Below are positions 17,350 to 25,801 of a DNA stretch of 64,000 nt, in pieces (position 1 is the first letter of the stretch; every line of letters begins with the position of its first letter). This DNA is from Roseateles aquatilis. GTDB taxonomy: Bacteria; Pseudomonadota; Gammaproteobacteria; Burkholderiales; Burkholderiaceae_C. The stretch is from assembly GCF_002205645.1 (NCBI RefSeq), contig NZ_NIOF01000005.1:248001-312000 (forward strand). Direction: 5' to 3'. The translations under genes and the position numbers were made by a program. Under the pieces are notes generated by a model. It did not search any database, was not told where the DNA came from, and saw nothing but the letters and a program-made list of their open reading frames with translations.

Positions 17350-17954
17350 ATGACCTCGCGCTCCGTCAGCACGACGGTCAGCGCCTGGTCGTGCGGCTGG
17401 ACCTCGAAGTCCACCTCGCCGCCCTGCCACGCCAGGCCGATCGCGGTGACGCCGGGATGGGCGGCCATCCAGCGGTCGAAATAGCCGCCGCCGTAGCCCA
17501 GCCGGAAGCCCTCTCGCGTGAAGCCGAGGCAGGGCACCAGCAACACTTCCGGCACCAGCACCGGGCCGGCGCAGCTGGGAATGCCGCACTCGTCCTTGAG
17601 GGTCGGCTCGGCGCCGTCCCAGCGGCGGAACTCCATCGCCGCCGGCCCGCGATCGCCGGCCTTGCGCGCGAAGGGCAGCGCCAGTTGCATCTCCGCGCCC
17701 AGCTTGTGCCCCGCGGCCCAGGCCGCTGCGTTAAATTCCCCCTCCAGCGGCCAGTACAGGCCGAGGCTCAGCGGCTCGAGTTGATGCAGCAGTCCCAGCA
17801 ACTGCTCGCCCAGCTTGTCGGCGGCGAGACGCGCCTCGGCGGTGGCCCACCATTCGCGGCGACGCGCCAGCAAGGCGCGGCGCAATTCGTTTCGCTCATG
17901 GGGCCAGGTCTTGCCGGCGGTGTCGGAGACCGGATCCTTGGGGGAGGCATTCAT
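17340..17954 (-). CDS. 5-formyltetrahydrofolate cyclo-ligase (copy 2)
   Basis: A 204-residue MTHFS-family enzyme, closing the 5-formyl-THF futile cycle by ATP-dependent conversion to methenyl-THF. The signature GYGGGYFDRWMAAHPG is canonical, unlike copy 1. LGLYWPLEGEFNAAAW binds substrate, and RRALLARRREWW is the N-terminal basic helix. The protein is diverged from copy 1 throughout, so this is an old duplication or separate acquisition. It is divergent from the lytic transglycosylase gene with only 11 bases between start codons, so promoter elements must lie inside coding DNA. In E. coli the homologue follows the 6S RNA gene; no 6S RNA was found here. Confidence 0.9.
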   Translation of the reverse strand: MNASPKDPVSDTAGKTWPHERNELRRALLARRREWWATAEARLAADKLGEQLLGLLHQLEPLSLGLYWPLEGEFNAAAWAAGHKLGAEMQLALPFARKAGDRGPAAMEFRRWDGAEPTLKDECGIPSCAGPVLVPEVLLVPCLGFTREGFRLGYGGGYFDRWMAAHPGVTAIGLAWQGGEVDFEVQPHDQALTVVLTEREVIAP

Positions 17955-17965
17955 CGCAGTTCGGC

Positions 17966-19999
17966 ATGAAGTTCGCTCGGATCACTGTAACCGCCCTCGC
18001 CCTCGTCCTGCCCGCCCTCGGCGCGCACGCGCAGGCCCCGTCCACGTTCGCCGTGGTCCTCAACGCACCGCCGCCCAATCCGGATCTGGTCCTGGACGCC
18101 CGCGAGGCCTGGCGGGTCAAGGACCGCCTGAAGCTCGCCGCGACGCGCCAGGTGGCGCTGGATCAGCAGCACCCGCTGGCGCCCTGGTTCGATTACTGGG
18201 AGCTCAACAACCGCCTGTCCGAGGCCACCCAGCCGGAGCTCAACGCGTTCTACGCGCGCTGGCCCGGCAGCTATGTCGAGGACCGGCTGCGCAACGACTG
18301 GCTGCTGGAGCTGGGGCACCGCCGCGACTGGACCAACTTTCGCCGCGACCATGCCGGCTTCAAGATGCAGGACGACCGCGAGGTCGCCTGCTATGCGCTG
18401 CTCGCCGACCCGCCCGCCCGCGACGTGCGCGAGGCCGCCCGCGCCGCGTGGTACGCGCAGCGCGACGCGGACGAGGGCTGCAACATGCTGGCCACGACGC
18501 TGCTGGAGAACGGCAAGCTGAAGGAGGCCGACGTCTGGCGCAAGCTGCGGCAGGTGGTCGAGACCAACCGCCCGCGCGCGATCAAGCAGACCGCCGCGCT
18601 GCTGACCAAGGCGGAGTCCGACGCCGTGGCCGAGCTGATGGACAAGCCCGACCGCTACCTCAAGCGCAAGGGCGCCGCCAAGCCGCGCGGCAAGGCGGAA
18701 CTCACCACGCTGGCGCTGATGCGGCTGGCCGCGCAGGACCCCGGCAAGGCGGAGGACGACGTCCGCGCCTGGGCCGCGAAGCTGCCGCCGGATCTGGCCG
18801 CCTGGCTCTGGGCGCAGTTCGGCCGGCAGGCGGCGCTGCGGCTGCAGGACTCGGCCAGCGACCACTTCGACCGCGCGCTGAAGCTGCAGGCCAAGGCCGG
18901 CGGCCCGATGGAATGGAGCGACGACACGCTGACCTGGATCGCCCGCGCCGCGCTGCGCGCCGACAACGGCACCGGCCGGCCCGAGCAATTGCTGGCCGCG
19001 ATCGCGCTGCTCAAGCCCTCGGACCAGTCGGACATCGTCTGGCGCTACTGGCGCGCCAAGGCCCAGCAGCAACTGGCGGCCTCGGGCCCGACCGGCGACG
19101 CGCAGCGGCGCGAGGCGCAGGAGGCGCTGCGCGCCATCGCCTCGCCGCTGAGCTTCTACGGCAAGCTGGCCGCCGACGAACTGAAGCTGAGGCTGCCGCT
19201 GCCGCCGACCCCGGCGGACCTGACGCCGCAGGAGCGCGCCCAGGCCCTGGCACTGCCCGGCGTGCAACGTGCGATGCAGTTGCTGGCGCTGGGCCTGCGC
19301 AGCGAGGGCCAGCGCGAATGGAACTTCAGCATGCGCGGCCTGTCCGATCGCGAGCTGCTGGCCGTCGCGCAGGCCGCCTGCGAGCGCGAGCTCTGGGAAC
19401 GCTGCATCTCCACCAGCGAGCGCACCCGCCAGGAGATCGACCTCGCCCAGCGTTTCCCGATGCCCTACCGCGCCGATGTCTTCAAGCAGGCGACCGCGGC
19501 GGGGCTGGACCCGGCCTACGTCTACGGCCTGATCCGGCAGGAGTCGCGCTTCATGATGGACGCCCGCTCACATGTCGGCGCCGGCGGCCTGATGCAGGTC
19601 ATGCCGGCGACGGCCAAGTGGACGGCCAGGAAGCTCGGCGTCGACTTCAAGCCCGACATGCTGCACGACCGCGATACCAACCTGCGCCTGGGCACCGGCT
19701 ACCTGAAGCTGGTGATGGACAGCTTCGACGGCTCGCAGGCAATGGCCGCGGCGGCCTACAACGCCGGACCCGGACGGCCGCGCCGCTGGCGCGAAGGCCC
19801 GCAGCTCGACGCCGCCGTGTGGACCGAAAACATCCCGATCTGGGAGACCCGGGACTACGTCCGCAAGGTGCTGTCCAACGCCACGATCTACGCGCAGTTG
19901 ATGGGCCGCGAGGGCGGCACCGTGCTGCGCGACCGGCTCGGCCGCGTCATCGGCCCCGCCGGCACGCCCGCGCCGGACATCCCGGCCAACGGCAACTGA
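17966..19999 (+). CDS. slt: soluble lytic murein transglycosylase (Slt70-like)
   Basis: A 677-residue periplasmic enzyme cutting the MurNAc-GlcNAc bond of peptidoglycan to form 1,6-anhydro products. A Sec signal peptide covers about residues 1-23 (TALALVLPALGAHAQA). A long alpha-helical superhelix (about 30-490) forms the Slt doughnut, and the SLT catalytic domain follows with YVYGLIRQESRFMMDARS (catalytic E526), GGLMQVMPATAKWTA and AYNAGPGRPRRW. Length is close to E. coli Slt70 (645). The start is 11 bases from the divergent cyclo-ligase start. GST follows 55 bases downstream and could be cotranscribed. Confidence 0.95.
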   Translation: MKFARITVTALALVLPALGAHAQAPSTFAVVLNAPPPNPDLVLDAREAWRVKDRLKLAATRQVALDQQHPLAPWFDYWELNNRLSEATQPELNAFYARWPGSYVEDRLRNDWLLELGHRRDWTNFRRDHAGFKMQDDREVACYALLADPPARDVREAARAAWYAQRDADEGCNMLATTLLENGKLKEADVWRKLRQVVETNRPRAIKQTAALLTKAESDAVAELMDKPDRYLKRKGAAKPRGKAELTTLALMRLAAQDPGKAEDDVRAWAAKLPPDLAAWLWAQFGRQAALRLQDSASDHFDRALKLQAKAGGPMEWSDDTLTWIARAALRADNGTGRPEQLLAAIALLKPSDQSDIVWRYWRAKAQQQLAASGPTGDAQRREAQEALRAIASPLSFYGKLAADELKLRLPLPPTPADLTPQERAQALALPGVQRAMQLLALGLRSEGQREWNFSMRGLSDRELLAVAQAACERELWERCISTSERTRQEIDLAQRFPMPYRADVFKQATAAGLDPAYVYGLIRQESRFMMDARSHVGAGGLMQVMPATAKWTARKLGVDFKPDMLHDRDTNLRLGTGYLKLVMDSFDGSQAMAAAAYNAGPGRPRRWREGPQLDAAVWTENIPIWETRDYVRKVLSNATIYAQLMGREGGTVLRDRLGRVIGPAGTPAPDIPANGN

Positions 20000-20054
20000 A
20001 CCCGGCGTCCCGGCCCGTCGTCCACGCCTTCACCTCCCCCGACGAAAGCCCCCC

Positions 20055-20756
20055 ATGCAATTGATCATCGGCAACAAGAACTACTCGTCCTGGTCGATGC
20101 GGCCGTGGGTGCTGATGAAGGCGCTGGACATTTCCTTCGAGGAACGCCTCCTGCGCTTCGACTTCAATCCCGACTCGGCCTTCTACCGGGCGCTGGCGAC
20201 GGTGACGCCGACGCGCAAGGTGCCGGTGCTGGTCGACGACGGCTTCGCGGTGTGGGACACGCTGGCGATCGTGGAGTACCTGGCCGACCGCTTCCCGGAG
20301 AAGGAGGTCTGGCCGCGCGATCTTCGCCAGCGCGCCCGCGCGCGCAGCCTGTGCGCCGAGATGCACAGCGGTTTCGGTCAGTTGCGTGGCCTGTGCATGA
20401 TGAACATCGATGCCGAACTGGCGACGGTGGGGCAGCGCCTGGTGGCGACCGAGCCAGGGCTGGCGCAGGACCTCGCGCGCATCGCCGACATGTGGATCGA
20501 CGCGATCGCGCAGAGCGGCGGCCCTTATCTGTTCGGCGATTTCGGCGCGGCGGACGCGTTCTTCGCGCCGGTGGTGATGCGCGTGACCCGGTACGGCCTG
20601 CCGATGCCGGACGACCTCCGGCACTACATCGAACGCGTGCAGGCCCATCCGGCCGTCCATGCATGGATCACGGACGCGGTGGCGGAGAAGGATTTCCTGG
20701 ACTTCGAGGAGCCCTATCGCGACGTGAGCGGCCCGGTGCCGGTGCTCAAGCGCTGA
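20055..20756 (+). CDS. glutathione S-transferase family protein
   Basis: A 233-residue cytosolic GST. The thioredoxin-like N-domain, about 1-80, opens LIIGNKNYSSWSMRPWVLMK, with the NYSSW serine segment in place of a Tyr nucleophile, and contains TRKVPVLVDDG and WDTLAIVEYLADRF (glutathione-binding SLAI-type motif). The helical C-domain follows (CAEMHSGFGQLRGLCMMNI). The family conjugates or reduces electrophiles; the substrate is unknown. It starts 55 bases after the lytic transglycosylase stop. Confidence 0.92.
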   Translation: MQLIIGNKNYSSWSMRPWVLMKALDISFEERLLRFDFNPDSAFYRALATVTPTRKVPVLVDDGFAVWDTLAIVEYLADRFPEKEVWPRDLRQRARARSLCAEMHSGFGQLRGLCMMNIDAELATVGQRLVATEPGLAQDLARIADMWIDAIAQSGGPYLFGDFGAADAFFAPVVMRVTRYGLPMPDDLRHYIERVQAHPAVHAWITDAVAEKDFLDFEEPYRDVSGPVPVLKR

Positions 20757-20816
20757 GCGGATGCCGGGAACACCGCGCCCGCGGGCCTGCGGGGACCCAG
20801 GGCGCGGCGGCCGCGA

Positions 20817-21095
20817 TCAGTGATCGCGGCGGCGGCGGACCATGAAGCCGGCGGCCAGCAAGCCGCCCAGCATCATGGCCTGGTTCTGAGGTTCGCTGAC
20901 GAAGGCCGGCATGACCGAGTCGGCGCCTTCCTGCTCATTGACATCCGGCACCAGCGCGGGGGCCGGCTGGCTCTGCTGGACGAAACTGGTCTCCGCGACC
21001 ACCCGGTGGGTGTCCGGGGCCGATTCCGGAAACTGCTCCTGGGCCTGGGCGACGAGACCGGTTCCGCCCAACAGGAGTAGAAGAACTGCTTTCAT
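20817..21095 (-). CDS. small secreted protein with PEP-CTERM-like sorting tail
   Basis: A 92-residue protein with a Sec signal peptide (MKAVLLLLLGGTGLVAQAQ, cleavage near residue 19) and an acidic Gln/Pro-rich middle without recognisable domain. The C-terminus is tripartite: SEPQNQ, then a hydrophobic segment (AMMLGGLLAAGFMV), then RRRRDH. This is the layout of exosortase substrates, though the diagnostic P-E-P is reduced to E-P. If real it would be transferred by an exosortase and perhaps tied to exopolysaccharide. No exosortase is in the window. The stop codon lies inside a palindrome at 20811-20829. Divergent from cca. Confidence 0.62.
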   Translation of the reverse strand: MKAVLLLLLGGTGLVAQAQEQFPESAPDTHRVVAETSFVQQSQPAPALVPDVNEQEGADSVMPAFVSEPQNQAMMLGGLLAAGFMVRRRRDH

Positions 21096-21237
21096 TCAAG
21101 ACTCCCTACTGCTTTGCCTCGGACCTGCTCAAACCCCAATGTCTCTCTCGGTGAGTTGGCCTGTTGAAACAGGCACTTCTGTGCAGGTGGGCTAGGTGAA
21201 TATACGGAGTCACAGCCTAAAGGAGCTACCCCCAAGC

Positions 21238-22485
21238 ATGGGGATGCTGCACCGCAACATGGGTATGCAAATGTTTCTCGTCGGCGGCGCCGTCCGCGAT
21301 TCGCTGCTGGGCCTGCCTGTGCAGGACCGTGACTGGGTGGTGGTCGGCGCGACACCCAAGTCCTTGATGGACAAGGGATTTCAGCCCGTTGGCAAGGATT
21401 TTCCGGTGTTCCTCGACCCGGTGACCCATGAAGAGGTGGCGCTGGCGCGGACCGAGCGCAAGACCGGTTCCGGCTATCACGGGTTCCAGTTCCACACCGA
21501 TCCTGATGTCACGCTGCAACAGGACCTGGCTCGACGCGACCTCACGATCAACGCGATGGCCCGGGCGGACGATGGTTCGCTGATCGATCCATACGGGGGC
21601 CAGCGCGACCTGGAAGCGCGGCTCCTGCGCCACGTGTCGCCCGCCTTTGCCGAGGATCCGGTGCGGATCCTGCGGCTGGCGCGTTTCTCGGCGCGGTTCA
21701 GCGACTTCAGCGTCGCGCCGGAAACGCTCGCGCTGATGCGCGACATGGTGGTGGCGGGCGAAGCCGACGCGCTGGTCGCCGAGCGCGTCTGGCAGGAGAT
21801 CGCCCGCGGCCTGATGGAGCGGCGCCCATCCCGGATGATCGAGGTGCTGCGCGCCAGCGGCGCGCTGGCGAGGATCGCGCCGGAGGTGGATCGGCTCTTC
21901 GGCGTGCCGCAGCCCGAGGCGCACCACCCCGAGATCGACACCGGCGTCCACCTGTTGCTGGTCCTGGACGAATGCGCCCGCGTCGACGCACCGCTCCCGG
22001 TGCGTTACGCCGCGTTGTGCCACGACCTGGGCAAGGGCGCGACGCCCGAGGCGGAATGGCCGCGGCACATCAAGCACGAGGCGCGCGGCACGCACCTGGC
22101 GGCGGCGCTGTCGCAGCGCTGGCGCGTGCCGTCGGACTGCAGGGAGTTGGCGGAGCTGGTCGCGCGCGAGCACACGCATGTCCACCAGAGCCTGGACTTC
22201 AGCGCCGACGCGCGCCTGCGCCTGATGGAACGCTGCGACGCGCTGCGCAGGCCCGAGCGCTTCGCGCAGTTGCTGCTGGCCTGCGAGTGCGACGCGCGCG
22301 GTCGCGCGGGCCTGCAGGAGCGCGCCTATCCGCAACGCGCCGCGCTGCTGGAGGACCTGCGGGCGGTGCAGGCGGTGGACCAGGCCGCGATCTCGGCGGC
22401 GGCGCTGGCGGCGGGCAAGAAGGGCCCCGCGATCGGCGCGGAGATCCAGGCGGCGCGCCGCGCCGCGCTGCAGGCCACGCGCTGA
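21238..22485 (+). CDS. cca: multifunctional CCA-adding tRNA nucleotidyltransferase
   Basis: A protein of about 415 residues that adds or repairs the 3' CCA of tRNAs. The nucleotidyltransferase head shows [29 protein letters not shown] (GG-x-VRD and the D-x-D metal pair), [10 protein letters not shown], and the arginine-rich [15 protein letters not shown]. An HD phosphohydrolase domain follows ([12 protein letters not shown]), as in the gammaproteobacterial/betaproteobacterial class with 2'-phosphatase and phosphodiesterase activities. Several ATGs lie close together; 21238 has AGGAG 12 bases upstream, while the conserved core begins at the ATG at 21265 or 21271, so the true start may be up to 11 codons later. 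Confidence 0.94.
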   Translation: MGMLHRNMGMQMFLVGGAVRDSLLGLPVQDRDWVVVGATPKSLMDKGFQPVGKDFPVFLDPVTHEEVALARTERKTGSGYHGFQFHTDPDVTLQQDLARRDLTINAMARADDGSLIDPYGGQRDLEARLLRHVSPAFAEDPVRILRLARFSARFSDFSVAPETLALMRDMVVAGEADALVAERVWQEIARGLMERRPSRMIEVLRASGALARIAPEVDRLFGVPQPEAHHPEIDTGVHLLLVLDECARVDAPLPVRYAALCHDLGKGATPEAEWPRHIKHEARGTHLAAALSQRWRVPSDCRELAELVAREHTHVHQSLDFSADARLRLMERCDALRRPERFAQLLLACECDARGRAGLQERAYPQRAALLEDLRAVQAVDQAAISAAALAAGKKGPAIGAEIQAARRAALQATR

Positions 22486-22575
22486 CCGGTCCGCCCCCTC
22501 TGACGGGGGGGGCTGGGGAAAACGACGATCGGACGCGCCTTCGTCGCGGCTGTCGCGTCATTAAAGTGCGCGTCC

Positions 22576-24588
22576 ATGCCCATCGAGCCCTTCACCTGGC
22601 CGAGCGCCATCGCATGGCACCGCCGTCGCTGGCTGCAGGCGGCCGCCGCCGCCGCGGCCCTGCCCGCCTCCTCGCTGTTGTCGGTCCGCGCCGAAGAACC
22701 GGCCGCCGCCAGCACCCCGGCCAGCACCCCCGCCAGCGACCCGGCCAACGACCGGCTGAAGCCGTGGCTGGAGCGGCCGGCCATGACCCAGGCCGCGCTG
22801 TCGCCGGACGGCAAGGTCCTGGCGGCGATCGGTCATGGGGGCGGCATTCCGGTGGCCTACGTGCTGGACCTCGCCACGCAGAAGGTCACGCCGATCTCCC
22901 CCACCGGCACGCGCGCCGGCCGCTGGCTGATGCAGGGCTACTACCCGGAGGACGTGCGCTGGATCGGCGCCGATCTGCTGGTGCTTCGCATGAGCAACGG
23001 CCAGAGTTTCGCGCTGTCGCCCGCCGCCTCGCGCTTCACCGCATTGGAGGGCCGCTACGTGGATCGGCTCGCCGATGCCGAGGACGGCGCCGAGCGGCTG
23101 CTCGTCTCGCGGAACGACGAGATCCACATCGTCAACCTGCGCACCGGCGCTCGGGTCAAGGAGGACATCGACCTGCCCGACGAGGTGATCTGCGGCGCGC
23201 TTGATGCCCAGGGGCGGCTGCGCGCGGCTACCACGCGCGACGCGTCCCGCTGGACCGGCGAGCAGACCTTCACCCAGTGGTACCGACCGCCGGGTGCCCA
23301 GGCCAAATGGCAGAAGCTGGAGACCACGCGCGACTTCGTGCCCCGCTGGCTGCCCATGCGCGTGCTGTCCGACAGCGAAACGATCGCGGTATGGTCGCGC
23401 GGCGATCGCGATGCCTATGGAGTCTTCCGCTATGACCCGCGGCAGCGCCGTTTCGGCGAGCTGATGGCCGGCCACCCCACCGACGACATCCTGTCCACGG
23501 AGGGGCTGGACGCGCAGGACCTGGACGCCGTGGTCACCGGTGGCCTGAAACGCCAGGTGTACTGGTTCGACGAGCGCTGGAGCCGCCTGCAGCGCTCGGT
23601 GGACGCGGCGCTGCCGGGCGCGCTCAACAGGCTTTCGGGCCAGCCCGACGCGCATGTGCTGGTGCACAGCCGCAGCGATGTCGATCCGGGCCGCTGGTAC
23701 ACGCTCGACGTCAAGAACCTGCAGCTGACCGAGGTCGGCGTCGCGCGCCCCGACCTGGAGCCAGCCCGCATGCGGCCGATGGAGACCTACCGGTATCCGG
23801 CGCGCGACGGCCTGAAGGTGCCGGCCTACCTCACCCGCCCCGCGGGCGACGGTCCGGCGCCCATGGTGGTGCTCATCCATGGTGGCCCCTGGGCGCGCGA
23901 CGACTGGGGCTGGGACATGGAGGTGCAGATGCTCGCGGACGAGGGCTACGCGGTCTTCCAGCCGCAGTTCCGCGGTTCGACGGGTTTCGGCCGCGCCTAT
24001 GAGGAGGCCGGCTTCCGGCAATGGGGCCTGTCGATGCAGGACGACATCACCGACGGCGTGCAACAGCTGATCGATCGCGGCGTGGCCGACCCCGCGCGGC
24101 TGGCCATCGTCGGCGGCAGCTACGGCGGTTATGCGGCGATGTGGGGCCTGGTGAAGACGCCGCGGCTCTATCGCTGCGGCGTCAGCTTCGCCGGCATCAG
24201 CGATCTGGCCGACTTCCTGACCAATCACTGGGACGACGACACCACCGCCGCCACGCGCCTGCGTCGTCGCCAACTGGTCGGCGACCCGGGCACGGCCCGC
24301 GCGCAACTGGACGCGGTCTCCCCCATCCGCCATGCGCAGCGCATCCAGGTGCCGCTGCTGCTGGCGCATGGCGAGCTGGACAAGCGGGTGCTGCCCGAGC
24401 AGAGCGAGACCATGTTCAAGGCCATGCGCCGGCTGGGCAAGGACGTCGAGTACCTGCCGCTGTCCAGGTCCGGCCACGGCATGTTCTGGCCGTCGGAACA
24501 GCGTCGCTATTACGGCGCGTTGCTGGCGTTCCTGCGCACCCACCTGGGCCCCCCGCGCGCGGCGTCGGCCGCCAGCCAGCCGGCCTGA
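22576..24588 (+). CDS. S9-family prolyl oligopeptidase-like serine peptidase, exported
   Basis: A 670-residue peptidase. The N-terminus (WHRRRWLQAAAAAAALPASSLL) resembles a twin-arginine or Sec signal, so a periplasmic location is likely. A beta-propeller-like region, about 60-400, precedes the alpha/beta hydrolase domain. The catalytic triad is visible: S515 in VGGSYGGYAAMWG, D602 in GELDKRV and H634 in SGHGMFW. HGGPWARDDWGWDMEVQMLA is the S9 oxyanion-side motif. Such enzymes degrade short peptides, often dipeptidyl- or acylaminoacyl-type. It lies 90 bases after cca with no evident functional link. Confidence 0.93.
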   Translation: MPIEPFTWPSAIAWHRRRWLQAAAAAAALPASSLLSVRAEEPAAASTPASTPASDPANDRLKPWLERPAMTQAALSPDGKVLAAIGHGGGIPVAYVLDLATQKVTPISPTGTRAGRWLMQGYYPEDVRWIGADLLVLRMSNGQSFALSPAASRFTALEGRYVDRLADAEDGAERLLVSRNDEIHIVNLRTGARVKEDIDLPDEVICGALDAQGRLRAATTRDASRWTGEQTFTQWYRPPGAQAKWQKLETTRDFVPRWLPMRVLSDSETIAVWSRGDRDAYGVFRYDPRQRRFGELMAGHPTDDILSTEGLDAQDLDAVVTGGLKRQVYWFDERWSRLQRSVDAALPGALNRLSGQPDAHVLVHSRSDVDPGRWYTLDVKNLQLTEVGVARPDLEPARMRPMETYRYPARDGLKVPAYLTRPAGDGPAPMVVLIHGGPWARDDWGWDMEVQMLADEGYAVFQPQFRGSTGFGRAYEEAGFRQWGLSMQDDITDGVQQLIDRGVADPARLAIVGGSYGGYAAMWGLVKTPRLYRCGVSFAGISDLADFLTNHWDDDTTAATRLRRRQLVGDPGTARAQLDAVSPIRHAQRIQVPLLLAHGELDKRVLPEQSETMFKAMRRLGKDVEYLPLSRSGHGMFWPSEQRRYYGALLAFLRTHLGPPRAASAASQPA

Positions 24589-24605
24589 GCAGGCAGCGGC
24601 CGGGG

Positions 24606-24620
24606 GCGGCCCTGGGCCGC
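24606..24620. terminator. compact GC palindrome between convergent genes
   Basis: GCGGCCC-T-GGGCCGC is a perfect 7+1+7 palindrome 18 bases after the S9 peptidase stop and just before the MidA-like stop. It could act in both directions, but it has no T run. Confidence 0.4.
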
Positions 24621-24625
24621 CGCGT

Positions 24626-25801
24626 TCACAGCATGTGCGACCGATCGCCCGCGCTGAAGCCCAGCGCGTCGAATCCCTCGCCCGGGGCGAAGCCGATGAC
24701 CTTGAACAGCTCGCCCATCTCGTGCTCGGCGATCAGCCGGTGCGCCATGCCGCGTTGCGCCAGGTCGGCCTCGCACAGCAGGTCGACCAGACCGCAGTTG
24801 ATCAGGAAGTTGGCCTGGCTGGTGTAGCCCAGCACCATCAGCCCCGCCTCCTGGCCCGCCAACGCGATGCCGGTGAAGTTCACGTGGGCAGTGATGTCCT
24901 TCTGCCCCGGCAGCGCCAGCGGATCGGGATCCGCGCGGTGCAGGTGATGGCACATCAGCGTGCCGCCGGTGCGCTGCGGGTGGTAGTACTCGGATTCAGG
25001 GAAACCGTAGTCGATGAAGAATGCCGCGCCCCGCTTCAGGTGCCGCGCCAGCGTGCGGACGAAGGCCTCGGCCTGCGGATGGATCTCGGTGACGGTGCCG
25101 GGGATGAAGGCGCCGATCTCGTCCTCGGGCACCGGCGGGTGCGCGGTACCGGGCCGGTCGTCGAAGACCAGCCCGCCGGACGCATCGACGCCCACGCCGC
25201 GTTGCAGCCATTGCGCGCCGTCCCAGCGCAGCAGCTCCACCGGCATCGCATCCAGCAGCTCGTTGGCCACCAGCACGCCGTGGATCTCGTCGGGCCAGCG
25301 GTCCAGCCATTCGACGCGCGGCGCGAAGCGCGCCAGCCGCTCGGCCTGGCGCTCGCGCAGCGTGCCCGACAGGTCGACGATGAAGTACCGGGTCACCGGT
25401 TGCCCCAGCGCGTCGAGCGACTGCAGCAGTTGCTCCGCCAGCGCGCCGCTGCCGGCGCCGAACTCGATCACCGTGTCGGTGCCGGTGACGCTCAGCGCCT
25501 GCGCGACCTGACGCGCCAGCGCGCGGCCGAACAACGGCGAGAGTTCCGGCGCCGTCACGAAGTCCGAGCCCTGCTGCGGCATGGTGCCGAACTTGCGCCT
25601 CGAGTTGGCGTAGTACCCCAGGCCCGGCTCGTACAGCGCCAGGCTCATGTAGCGGTCGAAGGGCAGCCAGCCGCCCGCCTCGGCGATCGCGGCATGCAGC
25701 CGGGCGAGCATCGCGTCGTCCGCGGCCTCGCCGCCGGACGGTCCCATGGGCGCGGACGCCGCGCCGTTCAGGCGGGCGGGATCGGGAGAGGTGGAAGTCA
25801 T
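24626..25801 (-). CDS. MidA/NDUFAF7-family SAM-dependent methyltransferase (DUF185)
   Basis: A 391-residue class I methyltransferase of COG1565. The signatures are PFDRYMSLALYEPGLGYYANSRRKFG, then GSDFVTAPELSPLFG, the SAM-binding DTVIEFGAGSGALAEQLL, and LVANELLDAMPVELLRW. The mitochondrial homologue NDUFAF7 dimethylates an arginine of complex I subunit NDUFS2; the bacterial target is not established. ATG at 25801 overlaps the stop of the PAS/GGDEF/EAL gene by ATGA, so it is the last gene of the tsaB-rimI-UDG-c-di-GMP operon. Confidence 0.92.
   Translation of the reverse strand: MTSTSPDPARLNGAASAPMGPSGGEAADDAMLARLHAAIAEAGGWLPFDRYMSLALYEPGLGYYANSRRKFGTMPQQGSDFVTAPELSPLFGRALARQVAQALSVTGTDTVIEFGAGSGALAEQLLQSLDALGQPVTRYFIVDLSGTLRERQAERLARFAPRVEWLDRWPDEIHGVLVANELLDAMPVELLRWDGAQWLQRGVGVDASGGLVFDDRPGTAHPPVPEDEIGAFIPGTVTEIHPQAEAFVRTLARHLKRGAAFFIDYGFPESEYYHPQRTGGTLMCHHLHRADPDPLALPGQKDITAHVNFTGIALAGQEAGLMVLGYTSQANFLINCGLVDLLCEADLAQRGMAHRLIAEHEMGELFKVIGFAPGEGFDALGFSAGDRSHML

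Noticed and set aside
17340-17965. 6S RNA gene next to the cyclo-ligase, as in E. coli
   Set aside because: Only 11 bases separate the cyclo-ligase and transglycosylase starts, and the downstream side is the LysR gene; no 6S-like structure is visible.
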